This document shows, piece after piece, positions 53,912 to 63,187 of a stretch of 64,000 nt of DNA (positions within the stretch are counted from its first letter, which is position 1; each line of letters opens with the position of its first letter). The notes under the pieces were generated by a model. It ran no database searches and was not told the origin of the DNA. It saw only the letters and a program-made list of their open reading frames with translations. The translations under genes and the position numbers were made by a program. The DNA comes from Methylocystis parvus OBBP (GTDB taxonomy: Bacteria > Pseudomonadota > Alphaproteobacteria > Rhizobiales > Beijerinckiaceae), in contig NZ_CP092968.1 of assembly GCF_027571405.1 (NCBI RefSeq), positions 3,246,001-3,310,000 of the forward strand, in the 5' to 3' direction.

Positions 53912-56617
53912 ATGCGTCGCGTGGGTCGCAGTTTGCGTTGTGTTTCGTTGCTTGTCGTTGCTTCGATCCTTTCATGCCGCGCGGTCGCCGAGCCGTCGAC
54001 GGAAGGCGCGCTGGAGAAAGCGCGCGAATTCATTCGCGCCAAACACTACGCTCAGGCCGTTTCCCTGCTCGAGCAATCATTGGCCGGCGGATCCTCCATC
54101 CCCCCAGCGGAGATTCTCGAACTTTTCGGCGAGGCGCTCGCAAAAGCCGGCCGTTATCAGCAGGCGCGCCTCGCCATGCAGGATTATATGCGCTTCTACC
54201 CAAAGGGCGACGGCGCGGCGCGCGTCAAAATGCGTCTGGGCGCGTTGCCGCCCGAAACGGCGCCGCCGCCCATGCTGGCGACGAAAAGCGCATCGAATCC
54301 AGGCGACACGACGAATCCCGATGATGTCGCCTGGTCGATGAACGGCAGTCTGAGCAGCTATTTTATTCGGGACGACAGTTACAATGCGGTGAAGGACATT
54401 TCGATCGCGCCGAACCCATCCGCCGATCCGGATGCGCATCGCCTGCATCAGAACACGTTTCTGACGACCTTCGATCAGCTCATTTTCATCAAGCATCCTT
54501 ACGCCAAAACGAAGATCAAGATTTCCGGCATGGACGAGCATCGCATGCGGCCGGGAGAAGTCGTCTCCGATCAATATGGGCTGTCGCAAGCCTATGTCGA
54601 AACGGTCTTCGATGCGCTCGACCTTTCGGTGCGGATCGGGCGGCAGACCCGCAATGCGGGCGGCGTGCTCGGTCGTTTCGACGGCGCCCTCGTCAGCTGG
54701 CGAATGAGCCAGATGCTGCGCCTCAACGCGGTCGCGGGTTCCGCCAATATCAGCCGTTTCGATGCGCCGCTCAAAGACGGCCGCTTTTTCGCGGGCGGAA
54801 GCGTCGATCTTCGATTGACGCCCAATCTCGACGTCAGCCTTTTCGCCATTCAGCAAAATATGCGAACGCTTCTCGACCGTCGCGCGGTCGGCGGGGAATT
54901 CCGCTATTTCAACAAAAACCTGTCCGTGCTGGGCATGGTCGATTACGACATCCATTTCAACCGGTTCAATGCGGGCACGATTTCTTCTTCCTATACGTTC
55001 GAGGACGGCTCCGTCGTCGCAGGCTCTTTCGATCGCCGCCGCGTTCCCTATCTCGCGAGTTTCAACGCTCTTCAGGGACAGCCCTTCCTGACGCTCTACG
55101 ACATGCTGAAATTCAGATCGCAGGACGAGGTGCGCCGCTTCGCCATCGACAGAACGCCTTATTTCCAATCGGCGATGATGAGCTATACGCGTCCGTTGAC
55201 CGACAAGCTTTCGATCAATTTCGATGCGACGACCACCTATGTGAGCGGCACATTGCCGTCTGGCGGCGTGGACGGAAGCAAGCCGCTCGGGCGCGAATAT
55301 TATGTGTCGGGCCAGCTCATCGCGAACGACATCTTCGCGCCTGGCGATCTCTATACGGGCGCGCTGCGCTTCGCGCGCCTCGCCGATTCATATGTCTACT
55401 TCATCGATCTCGACGCGCGCTTTCCTCTTACCGAGCAGTTTCGTGTGAGCCCGCGATTGCGGCTCGGCTATCGCGAGGACCGCAACGCGCCTCTGCAAGA
55501 AACCACGATCCTGCCGTCGCTGCTTCTCGACTATTTCGTCACGAGGAATCTCGCGATCGAAGCCGAGCTCGCCACAAAATGGATCGATACGGCGGCGGGA
55601 AATTTCCGCGGACAGACGCGCGATCTTTTCTTCACTTTGGGCGTGCGCTCCGATTTCGGCAGCGACGGGATCGCGCATTGCGTTGGGCGGCTGACGCCCT
55701 GTCTCGCTTCGATGTTCGGCGCCACGCATGCCGAAGGCAAAGCGGCGGGCGAGCGGCCCGCCGCCGCCGCGCCCGCGCTTTCCTCCGCCTATCTGTTCGA
55801 AGTCGGCGCGCGCTACTGGTTGGGCGGCGCAAGAACCGCTTACGATTATTTTGCGAGCGACACGCCGACATTGAAAGTCTCTTCTCTCTCTTATGATCGT
55901 CTCGTTGCGCAGTCGGGGGAGCTTTTCTTTCGCGGCGACGCGCGTGAAGGCTTGTTGCGAAACGTGTTCCTGAAGGGGAATATCGACGCGGGCGTTCTTC
56001 AATCCGGCCGCTTGCTCGATCACGATTATCCGATCGGCGATTTGGGATCATTGACGCGAAGCGCCGCATCCGGCCGCACCGTCTCCGCAACGATCGATCT
56101 TGGATATAACATCTATACGGGCGAGCGGATGAGGGTCGGCGCCTTTGTCGGCTGGCAATCCTGGTTCGATGCGATCGACGCCAAGGGCTGCGAACAAATC
56201 GGCCTCGGCGCCGTCTGCTTTCCGCCCATTTCGAACACGTTCCGGATGGCGAGTGAACGCGATCACTTCAAATCCTTTCGCGTCGGCGCGGCTTTGGACG
56301 TGGCTTTGACCGACAAGCTCTCATGGAGCGGCGAATTCGCCTTGGCCTCGACCTATCTGCGCGCGACCGATACGCATTATTTCACCTTCGGCGCGGACCC
56401 GGCAAAGGGCCGCGGCGGCGGTTTCGAAGCCGAAACGGCGATGAAATACGCCTTTACGGATCGGATGTCTTTGGGCGTCGGACTGAAGTGGCGTCATCTC
56501 AGCGCGGATGCGCTGGACATGTATGGACAGCTCTTGAAATATGAGGTGAACCGCATCGGGCTTTTCGCGCAGGCCAGCTATCGTTTCGGCTGGGGCGATC
56601 TTTTGAAGCGGGATTGA
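53912..56617 (+). CDS. Large outer-membrane protein: TPR-like N-terminus and beta-barrel
   Basis: A 901-residue exported protein. After a signal peptide (SLRCVSLLVVASILSCRAVAE), residues ~28-105 form TPR-like helices (ALEKAREFIRAKHYAQAVSLLEQSL, LFGEALAKAGRYQQARLAMQDY). From ~140 onwards alternating hydrophobic/polar beta-strands with aromatic girdles indicate an outer-membrane barrel of many strands, ending near QASYRFGWGDLLKRD. TPR-barrel proteins include polysaccharide exporters (PgaA, BcsC type); here the neighbours are multihaem cytochromes, which instead suggests a sheath for an electron conduit. No haem motif is present in it. Confidence 0.75.
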   Translation: MRRVGRSLRCVSLLVVASILSCRAVAEPSTEGALEKAREFIRAKHYAQAVSLLEQSLAGGSSIPPAEILELFGEALAKAGRYQQARLAMQDYMRFYPKGDGAARVKMRLGALPPETAPPPMLATKSASNPGDTTNPDDVAWSMNGSLSSYFIRDDSYNAVKDISIAPNPSADPDAHRLHQNTFLTTFDQLIFIKHPYAKTKIKISGMDEHRMRPGEVVSDQYGLSQAYVETVFDALDLSVRIGRQTRNAGGVLGRFDGALVSWRMSQMLRLNAVAGSANISRFDAPLKDGRFFAGGSVDLRLTPNLDVSLFAIQQNMRTLLDRRAVGGEFRYFNKNLSVLGMVDYDIHFNRFNAGTISSSYTFEDGSVVAGSFDRRRVPYLASFNALQGQPFLTLYDMLKFRSQDEVRRFAIDRTPYFQSAMMSYTRPLTDKLSINFDATTTYVSGTLPSGGVDGSKPLGREYYVSGQLIANDIFAPGDLYTGALRFARLADSYVYFIDLDARFPLTEQFRVSPRLRLGYREDRNAPLQETTILPSLLLDYFVTRNLAIEAELATKWIDTAAGNFRGQTRDLFFTLGVRSDFGSDGIAHCVGRLTPCLASMFGATHAEGKAAGERPAAAAPALSSAYLFEVGARYWLGGARTAYDYFASDTPTLKVSSLSYDRLVAQSGELFFRGDAREGLLRNVFLKGNIDAGVLQSGRLLDHDYPIGDLGSLTRSAASGRTVSATIDLGYNIYTGERMRVGAFVGWQSWFDAIDAKGCEQIGLGAVCFPPISNTFRMASERDHFKSFRVGAALDVALTDKLSWSGEFALASTYLRATDTHYFTFGADPAKGRGGGFEAETAMKYAFTDRMSLGVGLKWRHLSADALDMYGQLLKYEVNRIGLFAQASYRFGWGDLLKRD

Positions 56618-56667
56618 GGATCGCCTCTCCTCGCGCAAGGGCGATCGCCGCGTTGCTCATGCGTGCG

Positions 56668-58026
56668 TCAATTCGTGAATTGCTTGCGCGTCTTTTCATC
56701 GGCCGCAAGTTCGATCGCGGTCTCGCGCTTCTTGTTGCGCAATTTCGGATCGGCCCCTTTCGAGAGGAGCGCGCCGACAATTTCCGCGTGACCATTCCGC
56801 GCCGCGGCCATCAAGGCGCTCATGCCCTGTTCATCCCGGCGGTCGGGATCTGCGCCGCGTCGGAGAAGCGTCGCCACAACGCGCGCAAATCCATGATGCG
56901 CGGCGAGCATTAAGGGCGTCTTGCCGGCGCCGGTCCGCCGGTCGATATTCGCGCCTGAGCCTATGAGCAAAAGGGCGGTCTCTTCATGGCCCTGCTCAAG
57001 CGCCGCCAGAAGCGGCGCGACGCCGTCGCGATCGGCGGTCTCCAATGACGCGCCTTTCGTATGCAGCGCCGCCACAACCTCGCCGGCGCCGCGCGCGGCG
57101 GCGATCCACAGCGCCGACCGTCCGTTTTTGTCGGCGGCGTCGATCGCGTCGCCTTGCGCCAATCGCGCGGTCGCTTCCGGAGAACAGTTTGCGGCCGCCC
57201 GCATCAGCGGGGTCTCGCCATCCTTGCGCGGCGCCGGCCGGGCGTCTTTCTCCAGCAAGCGCGCGAGCGAGACTTCGTCGCAACTTGCCGTAGCGGCGAA
57301 AATGGCGGCGTCGAGCGACGTCTTTGCGATCTTCCCGGTGGCGATCAGCAGCGACGCGACATCCGGCCGCCGGTGAAGAACTGCATATTGCAGCGCGGAG
57401 ACGCCTTGACGATCTCGCGCATTTGAATCGGCGCCGCGTTCGAGGAGAATCCGCACAGATTCGACGCGGCCCTCTCGGGCGGCGGCCATCAGCGGCGTGA
57501 CGCCATTCGCGTCGGGCGCTTCGATAGAAGCTCCCGCGCGCAACAGAGCCACGAGCGCCGGGAGGTCGCCCCTGGCGGCCGCGTCGAAAACGCCGGCGGA
57601 GCCGTTTCGGATCGTCGCTTGCGGCGACAGCGCGAGCGGCGTCAATTGGAGCGTCCGCTTTGGAATTGACGGAGGCGGTTGCGGCGGGCGCTCGGTGACT
57701 TTGACGAGCAGCGCCGCCGCGCGTCTTTCCTTCGCCGAAGCCTTTCGCAGCCATTCGCGCGCAGCGTCCCCGTCGAATGGCGCTCCTCGTCCCTCGATCA
57801 GCATTTTCGCAAGCTCATATTGCGCGGCTGGAAGCCCTTTTTGCGCTGCTTCCCGCATGAAGCGAAAGGCGAGCGCGGGGTCCTGCTCCTTGCTTGCGGC
57901 GGAGCGATGGAAATTCGCCCGTTTCAGCAGCGCCGCCGCATCCGCGCCTGGGGACGAAGCGGGCTTCGCGGCGGCTTGGGCTCCGGCGCCGACGATGAGC
58001 GCAAGCGCGAAAGGCGCAAGTCTCAC
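56668..58026 (-). CDS. Exported ankyrin-repeat protein with Sel1-like segment
   Basis: A 452-residue periplasmic protein. GTG 58026 starts a signal peptide (LAPFALALIVGAGAQAAAKPA). Residues ~40-110 hold a Sel1-like helical repeat (ALAFRFMREAAQKGLPAAQYELAKMLIEG). Then about nine ankyrin repeats follow (for example DANGVTPLMAAAREGRVESVRILLERGADSN). The GTG comes one nucleotide after the stop of the FAD oxidoreductase gene, so expression is coupled. It is probably a scaffold for partner proteins of the cluster. Confidence 0.82.
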   Translation of the reverse strand: MRLAPFALALIVGAGAQAAAKPASSPGADAAALLKRANFHRSAASKEQDPALAFRFMREAAQKGLPAAQYELAKMLIEGRGAPFDGDAAREWLRKASAKERRAAALLVKVTERPPQPPPSIPKRTLQLTPLALSPQATIRNGSAGVFDAAARGDLPALVALLRAGASIEAPDANGVTPLMAAAREGRVESVRILLERGADSNARDRQGVSALQYAVLHRRPDVASLLIATGKIAKTSLDAAIFAATASCDEVSLARLLEKDARPAPRKDGETPLMRAAANCSPEATARLAQGDAIDAADKNGRSALWIAAARGAGEVVAALHTKGASLETADRDGVAPLLAALEQGHEETALLLIGSGANIDRRTGAGKTPLMLAAHHGFARVVATLLRRGADPDRRDEQGMSALMAAARNGHAEIVGALLSKGADPKLRNKKRETAIELAADEKTRKQFTN

Positions 58027-58027
58027 G

Positions 58028-59317
58028 TCACGGAACCCCGTATTTCGTCTCGATCTCGACGCCAATGTCGCGCAGGAACGCCGTCGGCATTTGACCGCCC
58101 GCGCAAATGATCACGACGTCGTTGGCGACGCTGGCGGTAACGCCGCCGACTCGCAGCGTCACCGATTGCGACTCTATTTTCTCGACGCTCGACAGCAGCA
58201 GGGTTCTGCAGGACGAGGCTGTGAGTCTTTTCCTGTTGGCGGGCTTGGCGCGATTGAAGGCGTCGCCGCGATAGGAGAGCGTCACTTGCGCGCCGGGCTC
58301 GGCGGCGAGGGCGCAGGCCGCTTCGAGCGCGCTGTCGCCGCCGCCGATGACGAGCGCGCGGCGGCCTCGATATTGCTGAGAATCAACCAGTCGATAGATG
58401 ACTTTCGAAAGCTCTTCGCCCGGAGCGCCAAGCTTGCGCGGCGTGCCCTGTCGCCCGAGCGCCAGCAAGACGGCGCGCGCGCGATAGGCGTCCTTTTGCG
58501 TGCGCACCTCGAAAGCGTCTCCCGATTTTGAGACCTGCGCGACGCGTTCGCCTTCCTTGATTGGAAGGCGGACCTTGGAAGCGGCGGCTTCGAAGATGGA
58601 GATCAATTCCTCCTTGCTGAGTTCGTGATAATTGTACGATCCGATCAAGGGCAACGTGAAGGGCGCCGTCATCACAAGCTTGCCGCGCGGATAATGCGCG
58701 ACGGCGCCGCCCAATTTCTCCTGTTCGAGCGTGACGAAGCGCAGAGCCTTTTCCTTAGCGGCGAGGCTGGCGGCAAGTCCGGCGGGTCCGCAGCCGACAA
58801 TGACGAGATCGAGCGCCGCGTCGTCGCCGGGCGTCGCATCGCCGCAGATCGACTCGATCGCCTGTCGTCCCTGCTCGACGGCGTTTCGCACGAGCCCCAT
58901 TCCGCCAAGTTCTCCGGCGATGTAGACGCCCGGCACATTGGTGCGGAAGGCGGGATCGACGGACGGAAGTTCAACGCCGCGCGTCTGCGTCCCGAAGACG
59001 AGCGTGATCGCATTTGCGGGACAGGCGGTCTTGCATGCGCCGTGGCCGATGCAATTGGCGGGCTCGACCAGTTCGGCCTTCCCGTCGATCACGCCGAGAA
59101 TGTCGCCTTCGGGACAGGCCCGCACGCATGTCGCGCAGCCCATGCAAAGGGCCGGATCGATTTTTGGATGAAGAGTCGGCGGCTCGACAAGTCCGGCCTC
59201 CCGCGCCTCCGCGCGTTTGGCTTCGCTTTCCGTCTCCACTCTTTGGCGCTTTGCGACATACATCGTCCAGGCAAACGCCAGAGGGACGCCATAAGCGACC
59301 AGAGCGGCTGACGGCAT
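58028..59317 (-). CDS. Membrane-anchored FAD/NAD(P) oxidoreductase with two ferredoxin-type Fe-S clusters
   Basis: A 429-residue protein. An N-terminal helix (ALVAYGVPLAFAWTMYVA) anchors it. Two ferredoxin-like motifs follow: Cys58-x2-Cys61-x2-Cys64-x3-Cys68 (CMGCATCVRACP) and Cys89-x2-His92-x2-Cys95-x3-Cys99 (CIGHGACKTACP), where His replaces the second Cys. The rest is a thioredoxin-reductase-like fold with FAD-binding VGCGPAGLAAS and NAD(P)-binding IGGGDSALEAA, but no CxxC redox-active disulfide typical of thioredoxin reductase. It likely moves electrons between NAD(P)H and Fe-S carriers. Coupled to the ankyrin gene. Confidence 0.82.
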   Translation of the reverse strand: MPSAALVAYGVPLAFAWTMYVAKRQRVETESEAKRAEAREAGLVEPPTLHPKIDPALCMGCATCVRACPEGDILGVIDGKAELVEPANCIGHGACKTACPANAITLVFGTQTRGVELPSVDPAFRTNVPGVYIAGELGGMGLVRNAVEQGRQAIESICGDATPGDDAALDLVIVGCGPAGLAASLAAKEKALRFVTLEQEKLGGAVAHYPRGKLVMTAPFTLPLIGSYNYHELSKEELISIFEAAASKVRLPIKEGERVAQVSKSGDAFEVRTQKDAYRARAVLLALGRQGTPRKLGAPGEELSKVIYRLVDSQQYRGRRALVIGGGDSALEAACALAAEPGAQVTLSYRGDAFNRAKPANRKRLTASSCRTLLLSSVEKIESQSVTLRVGGVTASVANDVVIICAGGQMPTAFLRDIGVEIETKYGVP

Positions 59318-59370
59318 GAGGCGAGACCCTTTCGTTACGCATAATGGCTTGCGCCCATAAATGCTGAGCT

Positions 59371-59392
59371 TCTTGCCGGCGTCCCGGCAAGA
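59371..59392. promoter_or_regulatory. Stem-loop in the divergent region between the oxidoreductase and 21-haem genes
   Basis: TCTTGCCGG (59371-59379), loop CGTC, CCGGCAAGA (59384-59392). A perfect 9-bp stem in the 204-nt intergenic region between divergent genes; it is a candidate regulator-binding site or RNA structure. No other feature is seen in this stretch. Confidence 0.4.
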
Positions 59393-59521
59393 TTGTGGAG
59401 TCTGCGAGACGATAGTGGGGTCCCTTCGTGATCGCGCTTCAAGTGACGCAACGGCCGCGCAATTGCCGCTTTCGCAAAGAAAAAGGCCCTTAGTCGATTA
59501 TCTGAAGGGGACGAAGGCGCG

Positions 59522-61087
59522 TTGCGAGTTTCGGTATGGATAGCGTTCTTGTGCGGCGCATTGGCGATCTGCATTTCTCGCGCGCATGCCGACAATCTCG
59601 TCGAAAGCCTCGTTATCCCCGGGCCGCTGATAAAGGGTCACGAGAAGCTCGAGCGCGAATGCGTTAAATGTCACGAGCCTTTTTCCCGCGCCTCGCAATC
59701 GAGACTATGCCTCGACTGTCACAAGGAGATCGCCCAGGATCGAACGAACCATGTTCGTTTCCACGGGCGCGACCGATTGGCGAGCGTGCAGGAATGCAAT
59801 CACTGTCATACCGACCATATGGGCCGGGACGCCGACATTCGTTCGCTCGACCGTGAAACGTTCGATCATGCGCTGACGGCCTATCCACTGCTCGGCGCGC
59901 ATCGCTCGGTCGCCTGCGGCGGCTGTCATGCGCCGCAGGCCTTCTTTCGCAAGACGCCGTCGCGATGCCTAGACTGCCATAAGAAGCTCGATCCGCATAA
60001 GGGCCGGTTGCAAGCTTGCGAAGCATGTCACGAGACGTCGAACTGGCGGACGCTCAAAGCCTATGATCACGGCAAGACGAAATTTCCCTTGAAAGACGCC
60101 CATAAGGCCGTCGCCTGCGCCACCTGCCACATCGGCGAGGCTTATAAGGATATTTCGACGTCCTGCGTTTCCTGCCACCGTCTCCAGGACGTGCATAACG
60201 GCCGTTATGGCGAGAAGTGCGAGAGCTGCCATAATGAGAAGAAATGGAAGGATGCGCGGTTCGATCATGAACGAACGCGCTTCCCCCTCCGTGGCGGCCA
60301 TGTCGATACGAAATGCGACGCTTGCCATGTCGGCGCCTTGACGGCGAAACTGGAGACGAGCTGCGTCTCATGCCACAAGGAGCAGGATGCACATCACGGC
60401 GCGCTCGGCGAGCGCTGCGAACGCTGCCACGGCGAGAGCGACTGGCGCAAGATTCATTTCGACCATGGACAGTCCGCTTTCCCGCTGCTCGGCAAACATA
60501 TCGCCGTTCCTTGCGCGGATTGTCACGCGACGCCGGCTTATAAGGAGACGCCCAAAGCCTGCCAGCAATGCCATAAAGACGTTCAGCACAAGGGACGGTT
60601 GGGCGCCGAGCCGCGTTGCGGGACCTGCCACAACGCCGAAAGCTGGCGCGCCGCCTCATATGATCATGCGCGGCTGGCGCATTACCCGCTGACGGGCGGA
60701 CACACGAAGCTGACTTGCGAAGCCTGCCACAAGGAGCCCAATCCCGCGACGCTGAAGCTCCCGACGGCCTGCGAAAGCTGCCACAAGGACAGTCAGCACA
60801 AGGGACGCCTCGGCGCTTCGCCGAAATGCGAAAACTGTCACGATACGTCAGGCTGGAGCCATTGGCGCTTCGATCATGCGCGCCAGACGAAATTCCCGCT
60901 CATCGGGCGCCATGAAGGCGTCGCTTGCGAAAGCTGCCACAAGGCGGTCAATTCCCCGAATCTGAAACTTTCGATGGCCTGCTACGACTGTCATGGCAAG
61001 CAGGACGCGCATAAGGGCGCATTCGGACGGCTGTGCGAGAGATGCCATACGCCGGAAGACTGGCGGAAAGTGAAGACCTCGAATTGA
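59522..61087 (+). CDS. 21-haem c-type cytochrome of seven tri-haem modules
   Basis: A 521-residue exported protein with 21 CxxCH motifs. A signal peptide (VSVWIAFLCGALAICISRAHA) is followed by one N-terminal module (CVKCH, CLDCH, CNHCH) and six closely similar modules of about 65-70 residues, each reading FDH...FPL.G.H....CxxCH...CxxCH....H.G...CxxCH....W. The conserved FDH and G.H histidines are probable sixth ligands. Start is TTG 59522 with AAGG upstream. It is probably a periplasm-spanning or surface electron wire. It is followed directly by ccmF. Confidence 0.92.
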   Translation: MRVSVWIAFLCGALAICISRAHADNLVESLVIPGPLIKGHEKLERECVKCHEPFSRASQSRLCLDCHKEIAQDRTNHVRFHGRDRLASVQECNHCHTDHMGRDADIRSLDRETFDHALTAYPLLGAHRSVACGGCHAPQAFFRKTPSRCLDCHKKLDPHKGRLQACEACHETSNWRTLKAYDHGKTKFPLKDAHKAVACATCHIGEAYKDISTSCVSCHRLQDVHNGRYGEKCESCHNEKKWKDARFDHERTRFPLRGGHVDTKCDACHVGALTAKLETSCVSCHKEQDAHHGALGERCERCHGESDWRKIHFDHGQSAFPLLGKHIAVPCADCHATPAYKETPKACQQCHKDVQHKGRLGAEPRCGTCHNAESWRAASYDHARLAHYPLTGGHTKLTCEACHKEPNPATLKLPTACESCHKDSQHKGRLGASPKCENCHDTSGWSHWRFDHARQTKFPLIGRHEGVACESCHKAVNSPNLKLSMACYDCHGKQDAHKGAFGRLCERCHTPEDWRKVKTSN

Positions 61088-61204
61088 CGAGGCGCAGCTT
61101 CCCTATAGACGCCTGAGATGGGTCACGAGATGAACCCATTGCGGCGCCGCTTCGCGCCGCATTGACATGGCTTGTTCGTCGCTTCGCAACGGATAGGCAA
61201 GCCA

Positions 61205-63187
61205 TTGATAACGAGCCAATTCGGTCACTACGCCCTGCTGCTCGCCTTCACGCTCTCGCTCGTGCAGGGCGCAACGCCGTTCATCTTCGCGCGGCGCGGC
61301 GACGTTGCGCTTCACGTCTTCTGCCGGCGCGTCGCCGTCGCGCATTGCGCCGCCGTCATCGCGGCTTTCGCCGCTCTGAGCTACGCTTTCGCGACGTCGG
61401 ATTTCTCGCTCGCCCTCGTCGCGGAAAATTCGCACACGGCGAAACCGCTTCTGTACAAATTCGCCGGCGTCTGGAGCAATCACGAAGGCTCGATGTTGCT
61501 CTGGACGCTCATCCTCGCGCTTTTCGGCGCATACGCCGCGCGTCGCGGAGACCAAATTCCCGGGCGGCTTCTTTCCTTTGCGCTCGCTATTCAGGCGTCG
61601 ATCAGCGCAGGTTTCCTCGGCTTCATCTTGATGACGTCGAACCCGTTCGCAACTCTGGCGCAGACGCCCGCGGAAGGGGCCGGGCTCAATCCAATCTTGC
61701 AGGATCCCGGCCTCGCTCTGCATCCGCCCTTTCTCTATCTCGGCTATGTCGGCTTCTCCATGGCCTTCTCCTTCGCGCTCGCCGGTCTGATCGACGGCGG
61801 CCCCGGCGCTGCCTGGGCGCGCTGGGTGCGGCCTTTCGCGCTCGCCGCATGGAGCTTTCTGACGATCGGCGTCACGCTCGGCAGTTTCTGGGCCTATTAC
61901 ACGCTGGGCTGGGGCGGATGGTGGTTCTGGGACCCGGTCGAGAACGCCTCGCTCATGCCGTGGCTCACGGGAACGGCCTTCCTGCATTCGGCGATCGTGA
62001 TGGAGCGGCGCAACGCGCTCGCCGCATGGACGATCCTTCTCGGTATTGTCACCTTCTCCTTGAGCCTTGTCGGCACGTTTCTCGTGCGCTCGGGCGTTCT
62101 TTCGAGCGTTCACGCCTTCGCGCAGGACCCGTCGCGCGGCGTCTTCATCCTTGCGCTCATCGCCACGGCGACGGGAGCGGCCTTGGCAATCTGGGCTTGG
62201 CGGGCGCCGAGGCTCGAGAAGAGCGCGCCCTTCGCGCTCGTCAGTCGCGAAAGCAGCCTCGCGTTGAACAATGTCTTGCTCAGCACGGCGGCCTTCACCG
62301 TCTTCCTCGGCACATTCTATCCGCTGGTCGTGGAGATGTTCGGCGCTGGGAAGATTTCGGTCGGGCCGCCTTATTTCGCGCGCACCTTCGCGCCGATCGG
62401 CGCCATCCTCGTCGCGGCGGCGGCTTTCGGGCCCGCGCTCAGCTGGAAGCGGGATACGATGCGCGGCGCTTTTGCGCGGCTGCGTCCCGCCGCTCTCGCA
62501 GGGATGGTTGCGCTCGCCGCGGTCACGATCTTCAGTCGAGACCTCGTTGCAGCTTTGCTCCTTGCCCTCGCGGCGTGGCTTGCGCTCGGCTCGCTCGTGG
62601 TTCTCGCGCGCCGCGTCCGCCTCTTCGAGGCGTCTTTGCTCACCTCTCTTCGTCTCGCGCGCACGACGCCGCAGGCTTTCTACGGATTGGTCGTCGCGCA
62701 TGCGGGCGTCGGCGTCATGCTCGCGGGCATGACCGGCGCGGCCTTCTGGTCGAGCGAGAAAACGGAGCGGCTTTACCCAGGCGATGCGCTCCGTTCAGGG
62801 CAAGTCGAATTGCGCCTCGATTCTGTCGGCGACGTCGAGGGGCCGAACTATCAGGCGGAGCAGGCGCGCTTTACGCTGAAACGGGACGGCGCCTTCGTCG
62901 CGCGTCTCGTCAGCGAGAGGCGCTATTTTCCGATGCGCGATCAGACGACGACGGCGGCCGGCATCCATACGAATCTCGTCGAGAACCTCTATGTCGCGCT
63001 GGGCGAAGCCGGCGATGGCGGCGGATGGGCGGTGCGTTTCTATCGGCATCCTTTCGTTCCGCTGGTCTGGATCGGCGGACTGATCATGGCGCTGGGCGGC
63101 TTCGTTTCGCTCGGCGACAAGAGACTGCGCATCGGCGCGCCGCAACGCGCGCGCGTTTGTCCAGTCGGAGCGGAGCAATGGTCGTGA
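61205..63187 (+). CDS. ccmF: Cytochrome c haem lyase subunit CcmF
   Basis: Inner-membrane component of the system I haem lyase, accepting haem from CcmE and ligating it to apocytochrome c with CcmH and CcmI. The 660-residue polytopic protein has the tryptophan-rich WWD motif region (GWGGWWFWDPVENASLMPWL) and conserved His residues in neighbouring loops (for example NHEGSMLLW). TTG 61205 gives the conserved start ITSQFGHYALLL; a TTG at 61172 is less likely. ccmH overlaps its 3' end by 10 nt. ccmE does not precede it here, unlike the cycHJKL order of most Rhizobiales. Confidence 0.93.
   Translation: MITSQFGHYALLLAFTLSLVQGATPFIFARRGDVALHVFCRRVAVAHCAAVIAAFAALSYAFATSDFSLALVAENSHTAKPLLYKFAGVWSNHEGSMLLWTLILALFGAYAARRGDQIPGRLLSFALAIQASISAGFLGFILMTSNPFATLAQTPAEGAGLNPILQDPGLALHPPFLYLGYVGFSMAFSFALAGLIDGGPGAAWARWVRPFALAAWSFLTIGVTLGSFWAYYTLGWGGWWFWDPVENASLMPWLTGTAFLHSAIVMERRNALAAWTILLGIVTFSLSLVGTFLVRSGVLSSVHAFAQDPSRGVFILALIATATGAALAIWAWRAPRLEKSAPFALVSRESSLALNNVLLSTAAFTVFLGTFYPLVVEMFGAGKISVGPPYFARTFAPIGAILVAAAAFGPALSWKRDTMRGAFARLRPAALAGMVALAAVTIFSRDLVAALLLALAAWLALGSLVVLARRVRLFEASLLTSLRLARTTPQAFYGLVVAHAGVGVMLAGMTGAAFWSSEKTERLYPGDALRSGQVELRLDSVGDVEGPNYQAEQARFTLKRDGAFVARLVSERRYFPMRDQTTTAAGIHTNLVENLYVALGEAGDGGGWAVRFYRHPFVPLVWIGGLIMALGGFVSLGDKRLRIGAPQRARVCPVGAEQWS

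Noticed and set aside
53912..56617. Assignment of the large barrel as MtrB/PioB
   Set aside because: No N-terminal CxxC motif or other recognisable MtrB feature is visible and a TPR region precedes the barrel; only the context suggests an electron conduit.
58028..59317. Assignment as thioredoxin reductase
   Set aside because: The FAD and NAD(P) folds match, but the redox-active CxxC pair is missing and two ferredoxin motifs plus a membrane anchor are present.
61103..62701. 532-codon minus-strand frame opposite ccmF
   Set aside because: Antisense shadow of ccmF rich in Arg, Glu and Gly; no family resemblance and no promoter or ribosome site.
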